Shown piece after piece: positions 9,175 through 16,304 of a stretch of 64,000 nucleotides of DNA. Each line of letters begins with the position of its first letter. Positions within the stretch are counted from its first letter, which is position 1. The translations under genes were made by a program, and so were the position numbers. The notes beneath the pieces were generated by a model, which worked only from the letters and a program-made list of their open reading frames with translations, was not told the DNA's origin and ran no database searches. The DNA comes from Bradyrhizobium diversitatis (GTDB taxonomy: Bacteria; Pseudomonadota; Alphaproteobacteria; Rhizobiales; Xanthobacteraceae): the NCBI RefSeq assembly GCF_016031635.1, contig NZ_JACEGD010000022.1:1-64000 (forward strand), in the 5' to 3' direction.

Positions 9175-10235
9175 TGGCTTCCGAAGCCTCCGAACTGGCA
9201 CGCCGCCTCGCGCGCGAGGCCGAGGCCGTGTGCCGATACTATCTCTCCAATGGCGAGCGGGCGGGGCGGTATTGGGTGGTCGGCGACGTCCACAACACGC
9301 CGGGCCGCTCGATGTTCGTGCGGCTCCAGGAATCATCTAAGGGCGCCGCCGGCAAGTGGACTGACGCTGCGACCGGCCAACATGGCGACCTCCTCGACAT
9401 CATCCGCGAATGCCGCGGTTTGCGCGACTTCAGCGAGGTCATTGAGGAGGCGAGACGGTTTTTGAAGCAGCCTCGTCCTGAGCCGCAGCTGGCCTCGAAA
9501 CCCGTTCGCTCGGTGGCGCCCGCTGGATCGCAGGAAGCCGCCCGTCGGCTCTTTGCGATATCCGGCCCGATCGAAGGAACGGTGGTCGAAACGTATTTGC
9601 AGCGCCGTGGAATAGCCCGCATCCACCATGGCGGGAGCTTGCGCTTCCACCCTCGTTGCTTCTATCGTCCGGATGAGCATTCTGCGACCGAAACCTGGCC
9701 GGCGATGATTGCCTGCGTCACGGACCTTCAGGGACGAATCACTGGAGCGCACCGAACCTGGCTCGATCCAGACGGCTTTGATCGCATTCGTCTCGGCAAG
9801 GCTCCGATCGACACGCCACGACGGGCCATGGGCGACCTGCTCGGCAACGCCGTTCGCTTCGGCGTAGTGGACGACGTGCTCGCTGCCGGCGAGGGTATCG
9901 AGACCATGCTCTCGCTGCGTTACGCGCTGCCGACCATGCCTATGGTCGCGGCGCTCTCGGCCAATCACCTCTCAGCTATGATGCTGCCGTCTGGCCTGCG
10001 TCGGCTCTATATCGCCTGCGACGCAGATGCTGCCGGAGATGCCGTGCAGGCAACTCTCACCCAGCGCGCGGAAGACGCCGGCATTGAAGCGATTGCATTG
10101 TCACCCCGGCTGGGCGATTTCAACGAAGACCTGCACATCTTCGGCCTTGAGACCCTCCGAGCAGCGTTGCGGCTTCAACTCGTACCAGAGGACGTCGTCC
10201 GTTTCCTGCATTCGTCGATGGCAACCGCGGAATAG
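9174..10235 (+). CDS. Toprim domain protein (DUF7146 / primase-like)
   Basis: This 353-residue protein starts at the ATG that shares a base with the helicase stop. The N-terminal 120 residues resemble the CHC2-like DUF7146 region (WxDxxTGxxGDLLDII). The C-terminal half carries Toprim motifs: AGEGIETMLSL, with the conserved glutamate, and LYIACDADAAGD, with the DxD pair. Family knowledge: Toprim proteins of this group are primase-like or virulence-associated proteins found next to the methylase/helicase gene on mobile elements. Role here: probably priming or processing of transferred single-stranded DNA (inference). It ends before a 340-base non-coding leader. Confidence 0.82.
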   Translation: MASEASELARRLAREAEAVCRYYLSNGERAGRYWVVGDVHNTPGRSMFVRLQESSKGAAGKWTDAATGQHGDLLDIIRECRGLRDFSEVIEEARRFLKQPRPEPQLASKPVRSVAPAGSQEAARRLFAISGPIEGTVVETYLQRRGIARIHHGGSLRFHPRCFYRPDEHSATETWPAMIACVTDLQGRITGAHRTWLDPDGFDRIRLGKAPIDTPRRAMGDLLGNAVRFGVVDDVLAAGEGIETMLSLRYALPTMPMVAALSANHLSAMMLPSGLRRLYIACDADAAGDAVQATLTQRAEDAGIEAIALSPRLGDFNEDLHIFGLETLRAALRLQLVPEDVVRFLHSSMATAE

Positions 10236-10360
10236 CCCCGGAGCAATTCGATGGGCGTCGACAGGTCGGTCGCGGTGCGGCCACTGCCGGAAGAGGACGC
10301 GACCACGGCCTTCTAGAGGGCGATCGGACGGCAAGCGGCTCGGGCCGGCAATGGCTGCGC

Positions 10361-10575
10361 CCGGCTATTTTCCGCCGCGCGCCGGCAACGAGAAGACACA
10401 TTAGCCATCTGGCGAGCGCGCTTTGCATCGCGAAGCAAAATAGCCGGCCTCCGCCATCCTCTGCTGCGCTTCGGCCCTCCGCTCCGCTCCGGGTTCTGGC
10501 CCGTTCCGCCTGCCGTCTGAGTGATCGCCACGAAGGCCGCGATGGTCGCGGCCGATCCGGCAAAGGATCACCTCC
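10361..10575 (+). promoter_or_regulatory. Structured leader upstream of the DUF2493 gene
   Basis: The 340 bases from 10236 to 10575 hold no gene. An 11-bp perfect inverted repeat (CCGGCTATTTT at 10361-10371, AAAATAGCCGG at 10437-10447) is followed by the 14-mer GCTGCGCTTCGGCC (10463-10476). Next comes a 29-base motif at 10523-10551, then an AAAGGA ribosome-binding site and the ATG. The same order of elements precedes the DUF736 gene (12491-12664), with the 14-mer identical and 25 of 29 bases of the motif shared. The function is unknown; a common cis-regulator or RNA structure is inferred. Confidence 0.5.
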
Positions 10576-11499
10576 ATGACCGATCACGACGACATCGAAC
10601 CGCCGCACGCCGCATCTCCGACCGAACACGTTCTTACCGAATTGCAGCTCTTCGGTTACCGCCCCTTCGACGACCAGCCCGATCCACGGCCGCTTCCCGA
10701 GGGCAAGAGCGTCACGGGTGCCGTCGCTGACATCTTCGATGCTCTGGTCGCGACGTTGAGTGATACTCGACTCGAGCCCGACCTTGACGATCTGCTCTGG
10801 TCGACCGTCAACCTGTTTCACCGAGCCGTTGACCGCGTCGGTCGTCAGCTCGACGATAACGAACAGGCGCAGCAAAAGAGCCAGCGAGAGCAGGACGGCT
10901 CCGAAATTCGATCGGTCGAACTCGAGCGCGTGACAGCGGAAGGCATCACATTGATTGAGCGCCGCAACTGCCTGGAGCTCTTCCGTGATCAGGCCATCGA
11001 GCGCTTCGAGACTCACACCGGCTCATTCTGGCGCCCTCGATCGGGATCGCTGGTCAACCACCGTACGCTGACCGCAGCGATGATCGACTCCCGCGACTTC
11101 ATCGCCGCCAAGCACTGCGCCGAGACCGAGGTCATGTTGCCGCCAGGACCGAAGATCGCACTCACCGGAGGGCTCAACTTCAACGACCATCACCTGATCT
11201 GGGATCGCCTCGACAAGGTTCACGCCAAGCATCCCGACATGGTCTTGCTCCATGGCGGCTCGCCAAAAGGTGCGGAGCTTATCGCGTCCAAATGGGCGAA
11301 CAATCGCAAGGTGCCTCAGATCGCCTTCAAGCCCGACTGGACAAAGTACGCCAAGGCGGCCCCATTCAAGCGCAACGACGCCATGCTCGAACTCCTGCCG
11401 ATCGGCGTCATGCACTTCCCGGGCACGGGAATCCAGGACAACCTGGCGGACAAAGCTAAGCGCCTCGGCATTCCCGTCTGGAGGTTCGGCGGCGCGTGA
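10576..11499 (+). CDS. DUF2493 (YspA/SLOG-like) domain protein
   Basis: This 307-residue protein has an N-terminal part rich in charged helices (to about 180). Its C-terminal domain, beginning KIALTGGLNFNDHHLIWDRL and containing VLLHGGSPKGAELIASKWA, is the DUF2493/SLOG fold, which binds nucleotide-derived ligands in related families. The ligand for this group is unknown. AAAGGA lies ten bases before the ATG. The gene is a usual member of the ParB-helicase-Toprim-DUF2493-DUF736 block of rhizobial and sphingomonad mobile elements. It is probably transcribed from its own leader rather than from the upstream operon. Confidence 0.82.
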   Translation: MTDHDDIEPPHAASPTEHVLTELQLFGYRPFDDQPDPRPLPEGKSVTGAVADIFDALVATLSDTRLEPDLDDLLWSTVNLFHRAVDRVGRQLDDNEQAQQKSQREQDGSEIRSVELERVTAEGITLIERRNCLELFRDQAIERFETHTGSFWRPRSGSLVNHRTLTAAMIDSRDFIAAKHCAETEVMLPPGPKIALTGGLNFNDHHLIWDRLDKVHAKHPDMVLLHGGSPKGAELIASKWANNRKVPQIAFKPDWTKYAKAAPFKRNDAMLELLPIGVMHFPGTGIQDNLADKAKRLGIPVWRFGGA

Positions 11500-11636
11500 G
11501 CGCCGTCTTCTCGCCTCCAGACAATAGAGCGGGTGCATGCGCCGCAACTCCGCCTCGTTTCGATCCTATGTCCCAGTTGCGCCGTGGTGGTGGTGGAAGG
11601 CGCGACTGCCAGATCTATGCACATGGAGCCACCACC

Positions 11637-12086
11637 ATGCTCGCCCTTGGGTTTGTTCTCAACACACTCGGCATCGGCTTGTTCTGCTGGGCGATCTTTG
11701 CGCTCGCGGTGAATGCCTTGCCGTTTTTCGTCGCACTGAGTATCGGGATGACCGCGTTTCAAAATGGCGCCGGCGTGCTTGGTGCGCTGCTTATCGGAAC
11801 GGTCAGTGGCGCGTTGACGCTTGCCGTCGGTCAGGCCGCCGTCGCCATTACCCGGTCCTTGACCTTGCGCATCGCCATCGCGACCGCATTTGCTGTCCCC
11901 GCTGCCGTCGCCGGCTATCATGTGGCATTCGCTCTGTCCCAGATCGAGATGCCGTCGCAGGCTTGGCGTAAGGTCTTCGCTTACCTGGGTGCAGTTTGCA
12001 TTGGCGTTACGTCATGGACGCGCCTGATGGCTTTGGCGGAGACCCGCCCGTTCGAGCCGGGTGGGGCGGTGGAGAACCCGTCCTGA
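11637..12086 (+). CDS. Small multi-pass membrane protein, unknown function
   Basis: This 149-residue protein has four hydrophobic segments: about 2-24, 25-45 and 47-75 (glycine/alanine-rich), and one near 82-105, with a further weak one near 120. The open frame extends upstream to 11496, overlapping the DUF2493 stop. The ATG at 11637 is preferred because the hydrophobic part starts there and GGAGCC precedes it. I do not recognise the family. It sits between the DUF2493 and DUF736 genes, so it is part of the accessory ICE block. Confidence 0.6.
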   Translation: MLALGFVLNTLGIGLFCWAIFALAVNALPFFVALSIGMTAFQNGAGVLGALLIGTVSGALTLAVGQAAVAITRSLTLRIAIATAFAVPAAVAGYHVAFALSQIEMPSQAWRKVFAYLGAVCIGVTSWTRLMALAETRPFEPGGAVENPS

Positions 12087-12236
12087 CCAGTTCTTACGGC
12101 CGCATGGCTCGAAGGATGTCCGTTTACCGCCTTCGTCATCGAACAGGTTCGCGTAGATCGGCGCGTTGAACAGCGGAGATCGAAACTTGAGCGCGCGAGA
12201 GGCAGTCCCTCCTCGGAACTCTCGATCAAGCTGCCG
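12075..12236 (-). pseudogene. Inverted, broken partial copy of the DUF736 gene
   Basis: On the minus strand the frame reads SPLFNAPIYANLFDDEGG, nearly identical to SFNAPIYANLFDDEGG in the intact DUF736 protein encoded on the plus strand 700 bases downstream. After the last G the reading frame diverges (KRTSFEPCGRKNW) although the bases still resemble the intact gene's end, so an indel has destroyed the C-terminus and stop. The upstream part (EFRGGTASRALKFR) still faintly matches the intact SEEGRDYLSLKL. The rest of the N-terminus is gone. Confidence 0.65.
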
Positions 12237-12490
12237 GCATTCGGTCTGGCCCACGCAGCCGCGGCAGAGCGATGTTACCTGATCCGTTCTTGGGAGACGA
12301 TGCCGCCCTTTGCAGGAGATTGTTTCTCTTTCCGCGCTGAATCGTTCCGACCTCTTGTTCATCAAAACCGAGTTAGCCAGGCTTCTCCAGAGATTGTGGT
12401 TCAGCACGCGGACGCACGTGGCCTCGTTGATGGCTTGATCTGGCCGAAGACCGGCTTCGCCTCGATCGTCTGAGCCGCAACGCCGTTGAT

Positions 12491-12664
12491 GCGACTTTCT
12501 TCCCCTGGGCTTCGCCCATTCCTCGCGAGACAAGAAAGTCGCCACAACGGCGCCCTCCGCTGCGCTTCGGCCGGCGAGCGGGTGCGTCGCCGATCGTCTT
12601 CGACCTGCAGATCGCCATCGAGGCCGCGGTGGTCGCGGGCTCGAAACACAACAGGAGAAGTGAC
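12491..12664 (+). promoter_or_regulatory. Structured leader upstream of the DUF736 gene
   Basis: Perfect 11-bp arms GCGACTTTCTT (12491-12501) and AAGAAAGTCGC (12532-12542) enclose a small TGGGC-TTC-GCCCA hairpin and a TCGCGA palindrome. Downstream come GCTGCGCTTCGGCC (12559-12572) and the 29-base motif at 12610-12638, then AGGAGAAG and the ATG. The layout parallels the DUF2493 leader. Between 12237 and 12490 I see nothing recognisable. Confidence 0.5.
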
Positions 12665-12985
12665 ATGGCTAACATCGGCTCTTTCAAGAAGGTCGGCAAC
12701 GAATTCCAGGGCGAGATCGTCACCCTGAGCCTGAAGGCCAAGGGCGTCCGCATCGTCGCCGAGACCAACCGCTCCAATGACAACGCCCCCAGCCACCGCA
12801 TCTATGTGGGCCGGGCGGAGATCGGCGCAGCCTGGTCGAAGCGTTCCGAGGAAGGCCGCGACTACCTCTCGCTCAAGCTCGACGACCCCTCGTTCAACGC
12901 GCCGATCTACGCGAACCTGTTCGACGACGAGGGCGGTGAAGGCTACACCCTGCTCTGGTCGCGGCCGCGCAAGACCGGCGAGTAA
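12665..12985 (+). CDS. DUF736 family protein
   Basis: This 106-residue protein matches the full length of DUF736. It begins MANIGSFKKVGNEFQGEI and ends in the family's NAPIYANLFDDEGGEGYTLLWSRPRK signature. AGGAGAAG sits 5-12 bases before the ATG, a strong ribosome-binding site, in keeping with the abundance expected of this small protein. The family is ubiquitous on rhizobial plasmids and ICEs; its function is unknown. A GC-rich hairpin follows the stop, and the convergent qseC-like gene ends 60 bases later. Confidence 0.92.
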   Translation: MANIGSFKKVGNEFQGEIVTLSLKAKGVRIVAETNRSNDNAPSHRIYVGRAEIGAAWSKRSEEGRDYLSLKLDDPSFNAPIYANLFDDEGGEGYTLLWSRPRKTGE

Positions 12986-12986
12986 G

Positions 12987-13029
12987 AGCGCCCCACCAGC
13001 CCCGTCCGGTCCGCCGGGCGGGGCGCTTT
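12987..13029 (+). terminator. GC-rich terminator between convergent DUF736 and XRE genes
   Basis: AGCGCCCC (12987-12994) pairs perfectly with GGGGCGCT (13020-13027), followed by TTT. The loop is long (25 bases) and the T-run short, so efficiency is uncertain. Position between convergent stops supports a terminator. Confidence 0.55.
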
Positions 13030-13048
13030 GCGGTCGGCCTGAGGCGGC

Positions 13049-13276
13049 TCACGATTTGCTAAGCCGCGCAGCCTTTTTGAGCAGGTCCCCCGGTTCGATC
13101 CCCAATGCTTCAGCAATTTGCCCGAGCACGGTGACGCTTGCTGATACATCGCCACGCTCGATGGCACCGACGTAACGGGCGCTTAAACCCGCGCGCTCGG
13201 CCAGCTCCTCCTGCGTCATTTGTAGATCGTGGCGTTTCCGACGCAGGTTCACAGCCATGATCTCTTTGAGATCCAT
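13049..13276 (-). CDS. qseC: XRE-family repressor, QseC-like
   Basis: This 75-residue, single-domain helix-turn-helix protein has the Cro/CI-type core TQEELAERAGLSARYVGAIERG at about residues 21-42. It is divergent from the DUF2285 gene at 13485. That is the arrangement of qseC and qseM in the symbiosis island ICEMlSym of Mesorhizobium loti R7A, where QseC represses both promoters through two operator sites. The assignment rests on size, fold and gene order. A tandem palindrome 22 bases before the start is the obvious operator. A second ATG lies at 13258. Confidence 0.75.
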   Translation of the reverse strand: MDLKEIMAVNLRRKRHDLQMTQEELAERAGLSARYVGAIERGDVSASVTVLGQIAEALGIEPGDLLKKAARLSKS

Positions 13277-13297
13277 GGCCGATATGGGAACTGAGCC

Positions 13298-13326
13298 GGA
13301 ACGATCGTTCTAGGAACGATCGTTCC
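13298..13326. promoter_or_regulatory. Tandem palindromic operator for the QseC-like repressor
   Basis: Two copies of GAACGATCGTTC (self-complementary, 12 bp) lie at 13299-13310 and 13314-13325, spaced 15 bases start to start, each preceded by G. They lie 22-50 bases upstream of the XRE gene start and 159 bases upstream of qseM. Two adjacent symmetric sites fit cooperative binding by a small XRE dimer. Binding is inferred. Confidence 0.75.
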
Positions 13327-13484
13327 TATTCGTGTCCGAACATGCTATGTCTGAGGCGATGCTACGTACGTGGCCGACTTAGGTTGCCGATTTATCGAGC
13401 GCATATTCAGGCTTCCAACGCGGCGGAGGTCTGGATTGCGACCAAACCATGGCGTAGCTTGTAGGCGTTCTAAAAGCGGGTGTG

Positions 13485-13757
13485 ATGCAGAAGCCAACCC
13501 TAGATCCAGACGTAGCGGACAGTGCGCCGGACGAGCCAACGCTGACGGCCTATGACGAAGAGCATGTGGTCACGTACGTCCGCCTTTTGCAGGCCGAAGG
13601 TGAGAGGGCCGACTGGCGCGAAGTGGCTCGAGTGGTCTTGCATATTGACCCCGAGCGAGAGCCGGAGCGTGCGCTGAGCGCATATCAGAGCCACCTTGCG
13701 CGTGCCAAATGGGTGACTGAGCAAGGGCGCCTCTTACGAGGCACCGGCTCGAAATAG
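13485..13757 (+). CDS. qseM: DUF2285 anti-activator, QseM-like
   Basis: This 90-residue protein contains the typical small DUF2285 core: YDEEHVVTYVRLL, VARVVLHIDPEREPERA, then YQSHLARAKWVTEQG. In M. loti R7A, QseM of the same family and size binds TraR and FseA and blocks quorum-sensing activation of transfer. Divergence from the XRE gene and position just upstream of the fseA-like gene support the name. A GTG three bases upstream is an alternative start. No strong ribosome-binding site is seen (GCGGGTGTG). Confidence 0.78.
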   Translation: MQKPTLDPDVADSAPDEPTLTAYDEEHVVTYVRLLQAEGERADWREVARVVLHIDPEREPERALSAYQSHLARAKWVTEQGRLLRGTGSK

Positions 13758-13826
13758 AAGGAAATCAGCGGCTGGCGACTTGCAGGCAGAACTATTTTCT
13801 CTTGCTAATCGGGTGGTCATTCCGGT

Positions 13827-13840
13827 GCACCACGTGGTGC
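13827..13840. promoter_or_regulatory. Candidate lux/tra box upstream of the fseA-like gene
   Basis: GCACCACGTGGTGC is a perfect 14-bp palindrome, 84 bases before the fseA-like ATG. In R7A the operon carrying msi172-msi171 (fseA) is activated by TraR with signal at a tra box in this position. The window also encodes a LuxR/LuxI pair. Assignment as the LuxR site is inference. Confidence 0.55.
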
Positions 13841-13923
13841 CAAACTAGGGGCTTCCTACAACCGCTTCGTTCATACCTATTGCGCCGCAATCGTTGTTAG
13901 CAGCGTGTAATGGGGCGGAAGCA

Positions 13924-14118
13924 ATGCCTGAATTCGACTGGCGGTCGCCGGAATCCTACAAGAGCCTACAAGACGCCGAAATCACCGACATCGCCTGGGA
14001 ATGTCTCCGTCGCAACGCGGACTATCGACGCGAATATGAGGCGATGATCGCCAGTAGCCCAGATGGCGAAGTAACCGCAGAATTCAGGAGGAGGTGGGGT
14101 CTCTGCTTTCGCCCATGA
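13924..14118 (+). CDS. fseA: FseA-like excision activator, first reading frame (DUF6499, msi172-like)
   Basis: This 64-residue frame (MPEFDWRSPESYKSL to RRWGLCFRP) matches the small DUF6499 proteins that precede a DUF2285 frame in rhizobial ICEs. GGAAGCA stands just before the ATG. It ends at TGA 14116-14118. The next frame (+1) is open through this point and continues HDPQRSFDEQTIFWAPEV, the normal junction of the fused protein. Published knowledge: in R7A, msi172 and msi171 are joined by programmed +1 ribosomal frameshifting to give FseA, the activator of rdfS. Here the shift would occur at or just before CGC CCA TGA. Confidence 0.75.
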   Translation: MPEFDWRSPESYKSLQDAEITDIAWECLRRNADYRREYEAMIASSPDGEVTAEFRRRWGLCFRP

Positions 14119-14695
14119 CCCGCAGAGGTCCTTCGACGAACAGACGATCTTTTGGGCGCCTGAGGTTTTAGCGGCGGTCGTTCCGGTCAAGGTGGCAACG
14201 GCGGCGGACAGCAGGTCGTCGTCTCAGCCACTGCTCGACCTTACGGCTGGCCAGATGCGCCGCGCTGTCGATGGCTGGCATGCCGTGCTGCGTATTGGCG
14301 CGGTAGATCATCGTGTCTGGTCCAAAGAGCCGCCGGTGCTCGGCGCGTCATACACAGCCGAACTGCCGCTCGATAGCGATTTCGACGCACGTGCGTACGC
14401 AGCCCGACGGTTGTGGCGCACGATGAATGGACGCGTGCCAGGTCCTGCATTTCACACACTATCAAAACAGCGGCGCGAACGCCTGAGCGCCGCGATCCGC
14501 GCGCTCGATGGGCATAGTGCCGGCAGCAGTTATCGCGCTATCGCCGAAGCGCTCTTCGGCAAAAAATGCATCCCCGATCGCGCCTGGAAGACGCATGATC
14601 TGCGCAATCGAACCATTCGCCTGGTGCAAGGCGGCCTCGCGTTGATGCGCGGTGGTTACCGCAAACTTCTGCGGCCCGGGCGCAAGGACGAGTAG
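14114..14695 (+). CDS. fseA: FseA-like excision activator, second reading frame (DUF2285, msi171-like)
   Basis: In the +1 frame relative to the DUF6499 gene, the reading runs from CAT at 14114 to the stop at 14693-14695. Its first residues FDEQTIFWAPEV belong to the DUF2285 family, so the conserved protein begins before any start codon in this frame. The first possible start is an ATG-less stretch up to GTG 14192. Later motifs are the DARAYAARRLWRTMNG segment and RLSAAIRALDGHSAGSSYRAIAEALFG, a predicted DNA-binding helical domain. Together with the first frame it would form a protein of about 257 residues. Role by homology: transcriptional activator of the excisionase gene that follows, target of QseM. 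Confidence 0.75.
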   Translation, partial: HDPQRSFDEQTIFWAPEVLAAVVPVKVATAADSRSSSQPLLDLTAGQMRRAVDGWHAVLRIGAVDHRVWSKEPPVLGASYTAELPLDSDFDARAYAARRLWRTMNGRVPGPAFHTLSKQRRERLSAAIRALDGHSAGSSYRAIAEALFGKKCIPDRAWKTHDLRNRTIRLVQGGLALMRGGYRKLLRPGRKDE

Positions 14696-14828
14696 CGCCG
14701 CCCCGGAGGGGTGCCGAAAGCCGCACCCTCCATATTCGGCATCCCCCTCCGAGAACCTGCTCCTCCATGATGACCGCACACACGCCGGCCTAGCCAAACG
14801 TAGTGCGCTGTCTTCTTGGAGTTCTCAA

Positions 14829-15110
14829 ATGCCCGATCCGATGGCCGGTCTTCCCCCGCGATTCCTGCGTACACCTGAGGCCGCGCGCTATCTTGGCCTG
14901 TCCGGTCGTACGCTGGAAAAGCACCGCACATACGGCACGGGACCGACGTATCGGAAGATTGGCGGACGTGTCGTCTACGCAGTGGATGATCTGAAAGCGT
15001 GGGCCGACCGCGGCGCCAAGACGTCGACATCCGATCCCGGCAAGGGGACCGTGCTCCCCGCCAAGAAGCATCCGGCCCTGCGTCCCTACGCAGGTCAGGA
15101 ACGTCGCTGA
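14829..15110 (+). CDS. rdfS: Recombination directionality factor (excisionase), RdfS-like
   Basis: This 93-residue AlpA/MerR-type winged-helix protein contains RFLRTPEAARYLGLSGRTLEKHRTYG and RKIGGRVVYAVDDLKAWAD, the usual excisionase DNA-binding layout, with a basic tail. In ICEMlSym R7A, rdfS is the FseA target and directs integrase IntS toward excision; rdfS is followed there by transfer genes including traF, as here. No integrase lies in the window. The ATG at 14829 is chosen because the motif starts soon after it; the ribosome-binding site is a moderate TTGGAG about 8 bases upstream. Confidence 0.75.
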   Translation: MPDPMAGLPPRFLRTPEAARYLGLSGRTLEKHRTYGTGPTYRKIGGRVVYAVDDLKAWADRGAKTSTSDPGKGTVLPAKKHPALRPYAGQERR

Positions 15111-15133
15111 TAGCCCGCGTGAGAGCCGTGACT

Positions 15134-16015
15134 ATGCGGCGTAAACACCATTCCGAGCGAGATCAGCTTGAGCTTTTTCGGGCGCTGCCGGGCGATCTTG
15201 CGCCACGCGACGCGCAGGATCTGATGGCTTATCCGTTCTTCTCGCTTGCAAAAACAAAGCGAACTGTGCCGATCGATTTCCGTGCCGGCGCGATCGCAAT
15301 TCGTGTCGAGGCTGTTCCGGAACACGGCATGGCGACCATTTGGGATGCAGACGTTCTGATCTGGGCCGCGTCCCAGATCGTCGAAGCACGTGACGCCGGC
15401 TTGAAGACGTCGCGCCTGATGGCTGCAACGCCTTATGAAATCCTGACGTTTGTCGGCCGCGGGACTAGCGCGCGAGACTATGACCGGTTGAAGGCTGGTC
15501 TCGACAGACTTCAGTCAACGACGGTGATGACTTCGATCCGCCAGCCGACAGAACGGCGGCGGCATCGCTTCTCCTGGATCAACGAGTGGAAGGAGACTGC
15601 CGATGCAAACGGTCGTCCATTTGGACTCGAACTGATCCTGCCTGATTGGTTCTATGCCGGCGTCATCGACGACGCGCTCGTGCTGACGATCGATCGCGCT
15701 TATTTCGAGCTGACGGGCGGACTTGAACGATGGCTCTACCGGCTCGTGCGCAAGCACGGTGGACGCCAGGACGGCGGCTGGAGCTTTGACCTTGTGCACC
15801 TCCATGCCAAGTCCGGCATCCTCTCCCCGCTCAAGCACTTTGCTTACGACATACGCCAGATCGTTCAGCGCCAGACATTGCCCGGCTATCAGCTCGCGCT
15901 GACGCGCGATCCGAACGGTACCGAGCGGCTGAACTTCGCCCCTCAGCCTGTTCATCCCTTAACGGCACGCCTGCGGCGGCGCGGTCTCGTTCCAAATTCG
16001 GAGGACAACCTGTGA
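15134..16015 (+). CDS. Replication initiator protein A (RepA, PF10134 type)
   Basis: This 293-residue protein has the family's core: QDLMAYPFFSLAKTKR, IDFRAG, GMATIWDADVLIWAASQI, ATPYEILTFVGRGT and LPDWFY, with a C-terminal winged-helix region (LERWLYRLVRKHGG). Family knowledge: these initiators bind repeated sites at plasmid origins. Three iteron-like repeats lie directly behind the stop codon, so the pair looks like a working plasmid-style replicon inside an ICE. It could allow rolling or theta replication of the excised circle (inference). It is encoded in the same direction as rdfS and DUF2840, and may be switched on with excision. Confidence 0.85.
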   Translation: MRRKHHSERDQLELFRALPGDLAPRDAQDLMAYPFFSLAKTKRTVPIDFRAGAIAIRVEAVPEHGMATIWDADVLIWAASQIVEARDAGLKTSRLMAATPYEILTFVGRGTSARDYDRLKAGLDRLQSTTVMTSIRQPTERRRHRFSWINEWKETADANGRPFGLELILPDWFYAGVIDDALVLTIDRAYFELTGGLERWLYRLVRKHGGRQDGGWSFDLVHLHAKSGILSPLKHFAYDIRQIVQRQTLPGYQLALTRDPNGTERLNFAPQPVHPLTARLRRRGLVPNSEDNL

Positions 16016-16020
16016 ATCAA

Positions 16021-16085
16021 CTCGTGCTATCGGGGACCGCAACCCTCGTGCTTTCGGGGACCCGATCCTCGTGCTATCGGGGACC
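16021..16085 (+). repeat. Three iterons behind repA, candidate replication origin
   Basis: CTCGTGCTATCGGGGACC occurs at 16021-16038, at 16045-16062 (one mismatch, CTTTC) and at 16068-16085, with periods of 24 and 23 bases, close to two helical turns. An AT-richer stretch with a small AATCC-TTC-GGATT hairpin and T-run follows (16136-16166). Position immediately after a RepA gene supports an oriV. Confidence 0.8.
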
Positions 16086-16304
16086 GGAATCGAACTTAAG
16101 AGCTTGCTTCTGCGAGCTTTCCAGCCGCTCTAACTTTACTAACCAGAAATCCTTCGGATTTTTTCTAACGGACCAGACGACCAGCCGCACTAGAGGTGGC
16201 TGGCAGCGGGGTGCCGTCAATCCTGATTGCCGGCAGAAGCCAAGCCGGTCCTTCACCGGCCCCAACGCTCACAGCACTTCGTTCCAGCATCAGGGAGCGG
16301 TCGC

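Noticed and set aside
16021..16085. CRISPR array
   Set aside because: Only three 18-bp repeats with 5-6 base gaps; no spacers or cas genes. Iterons fit better.
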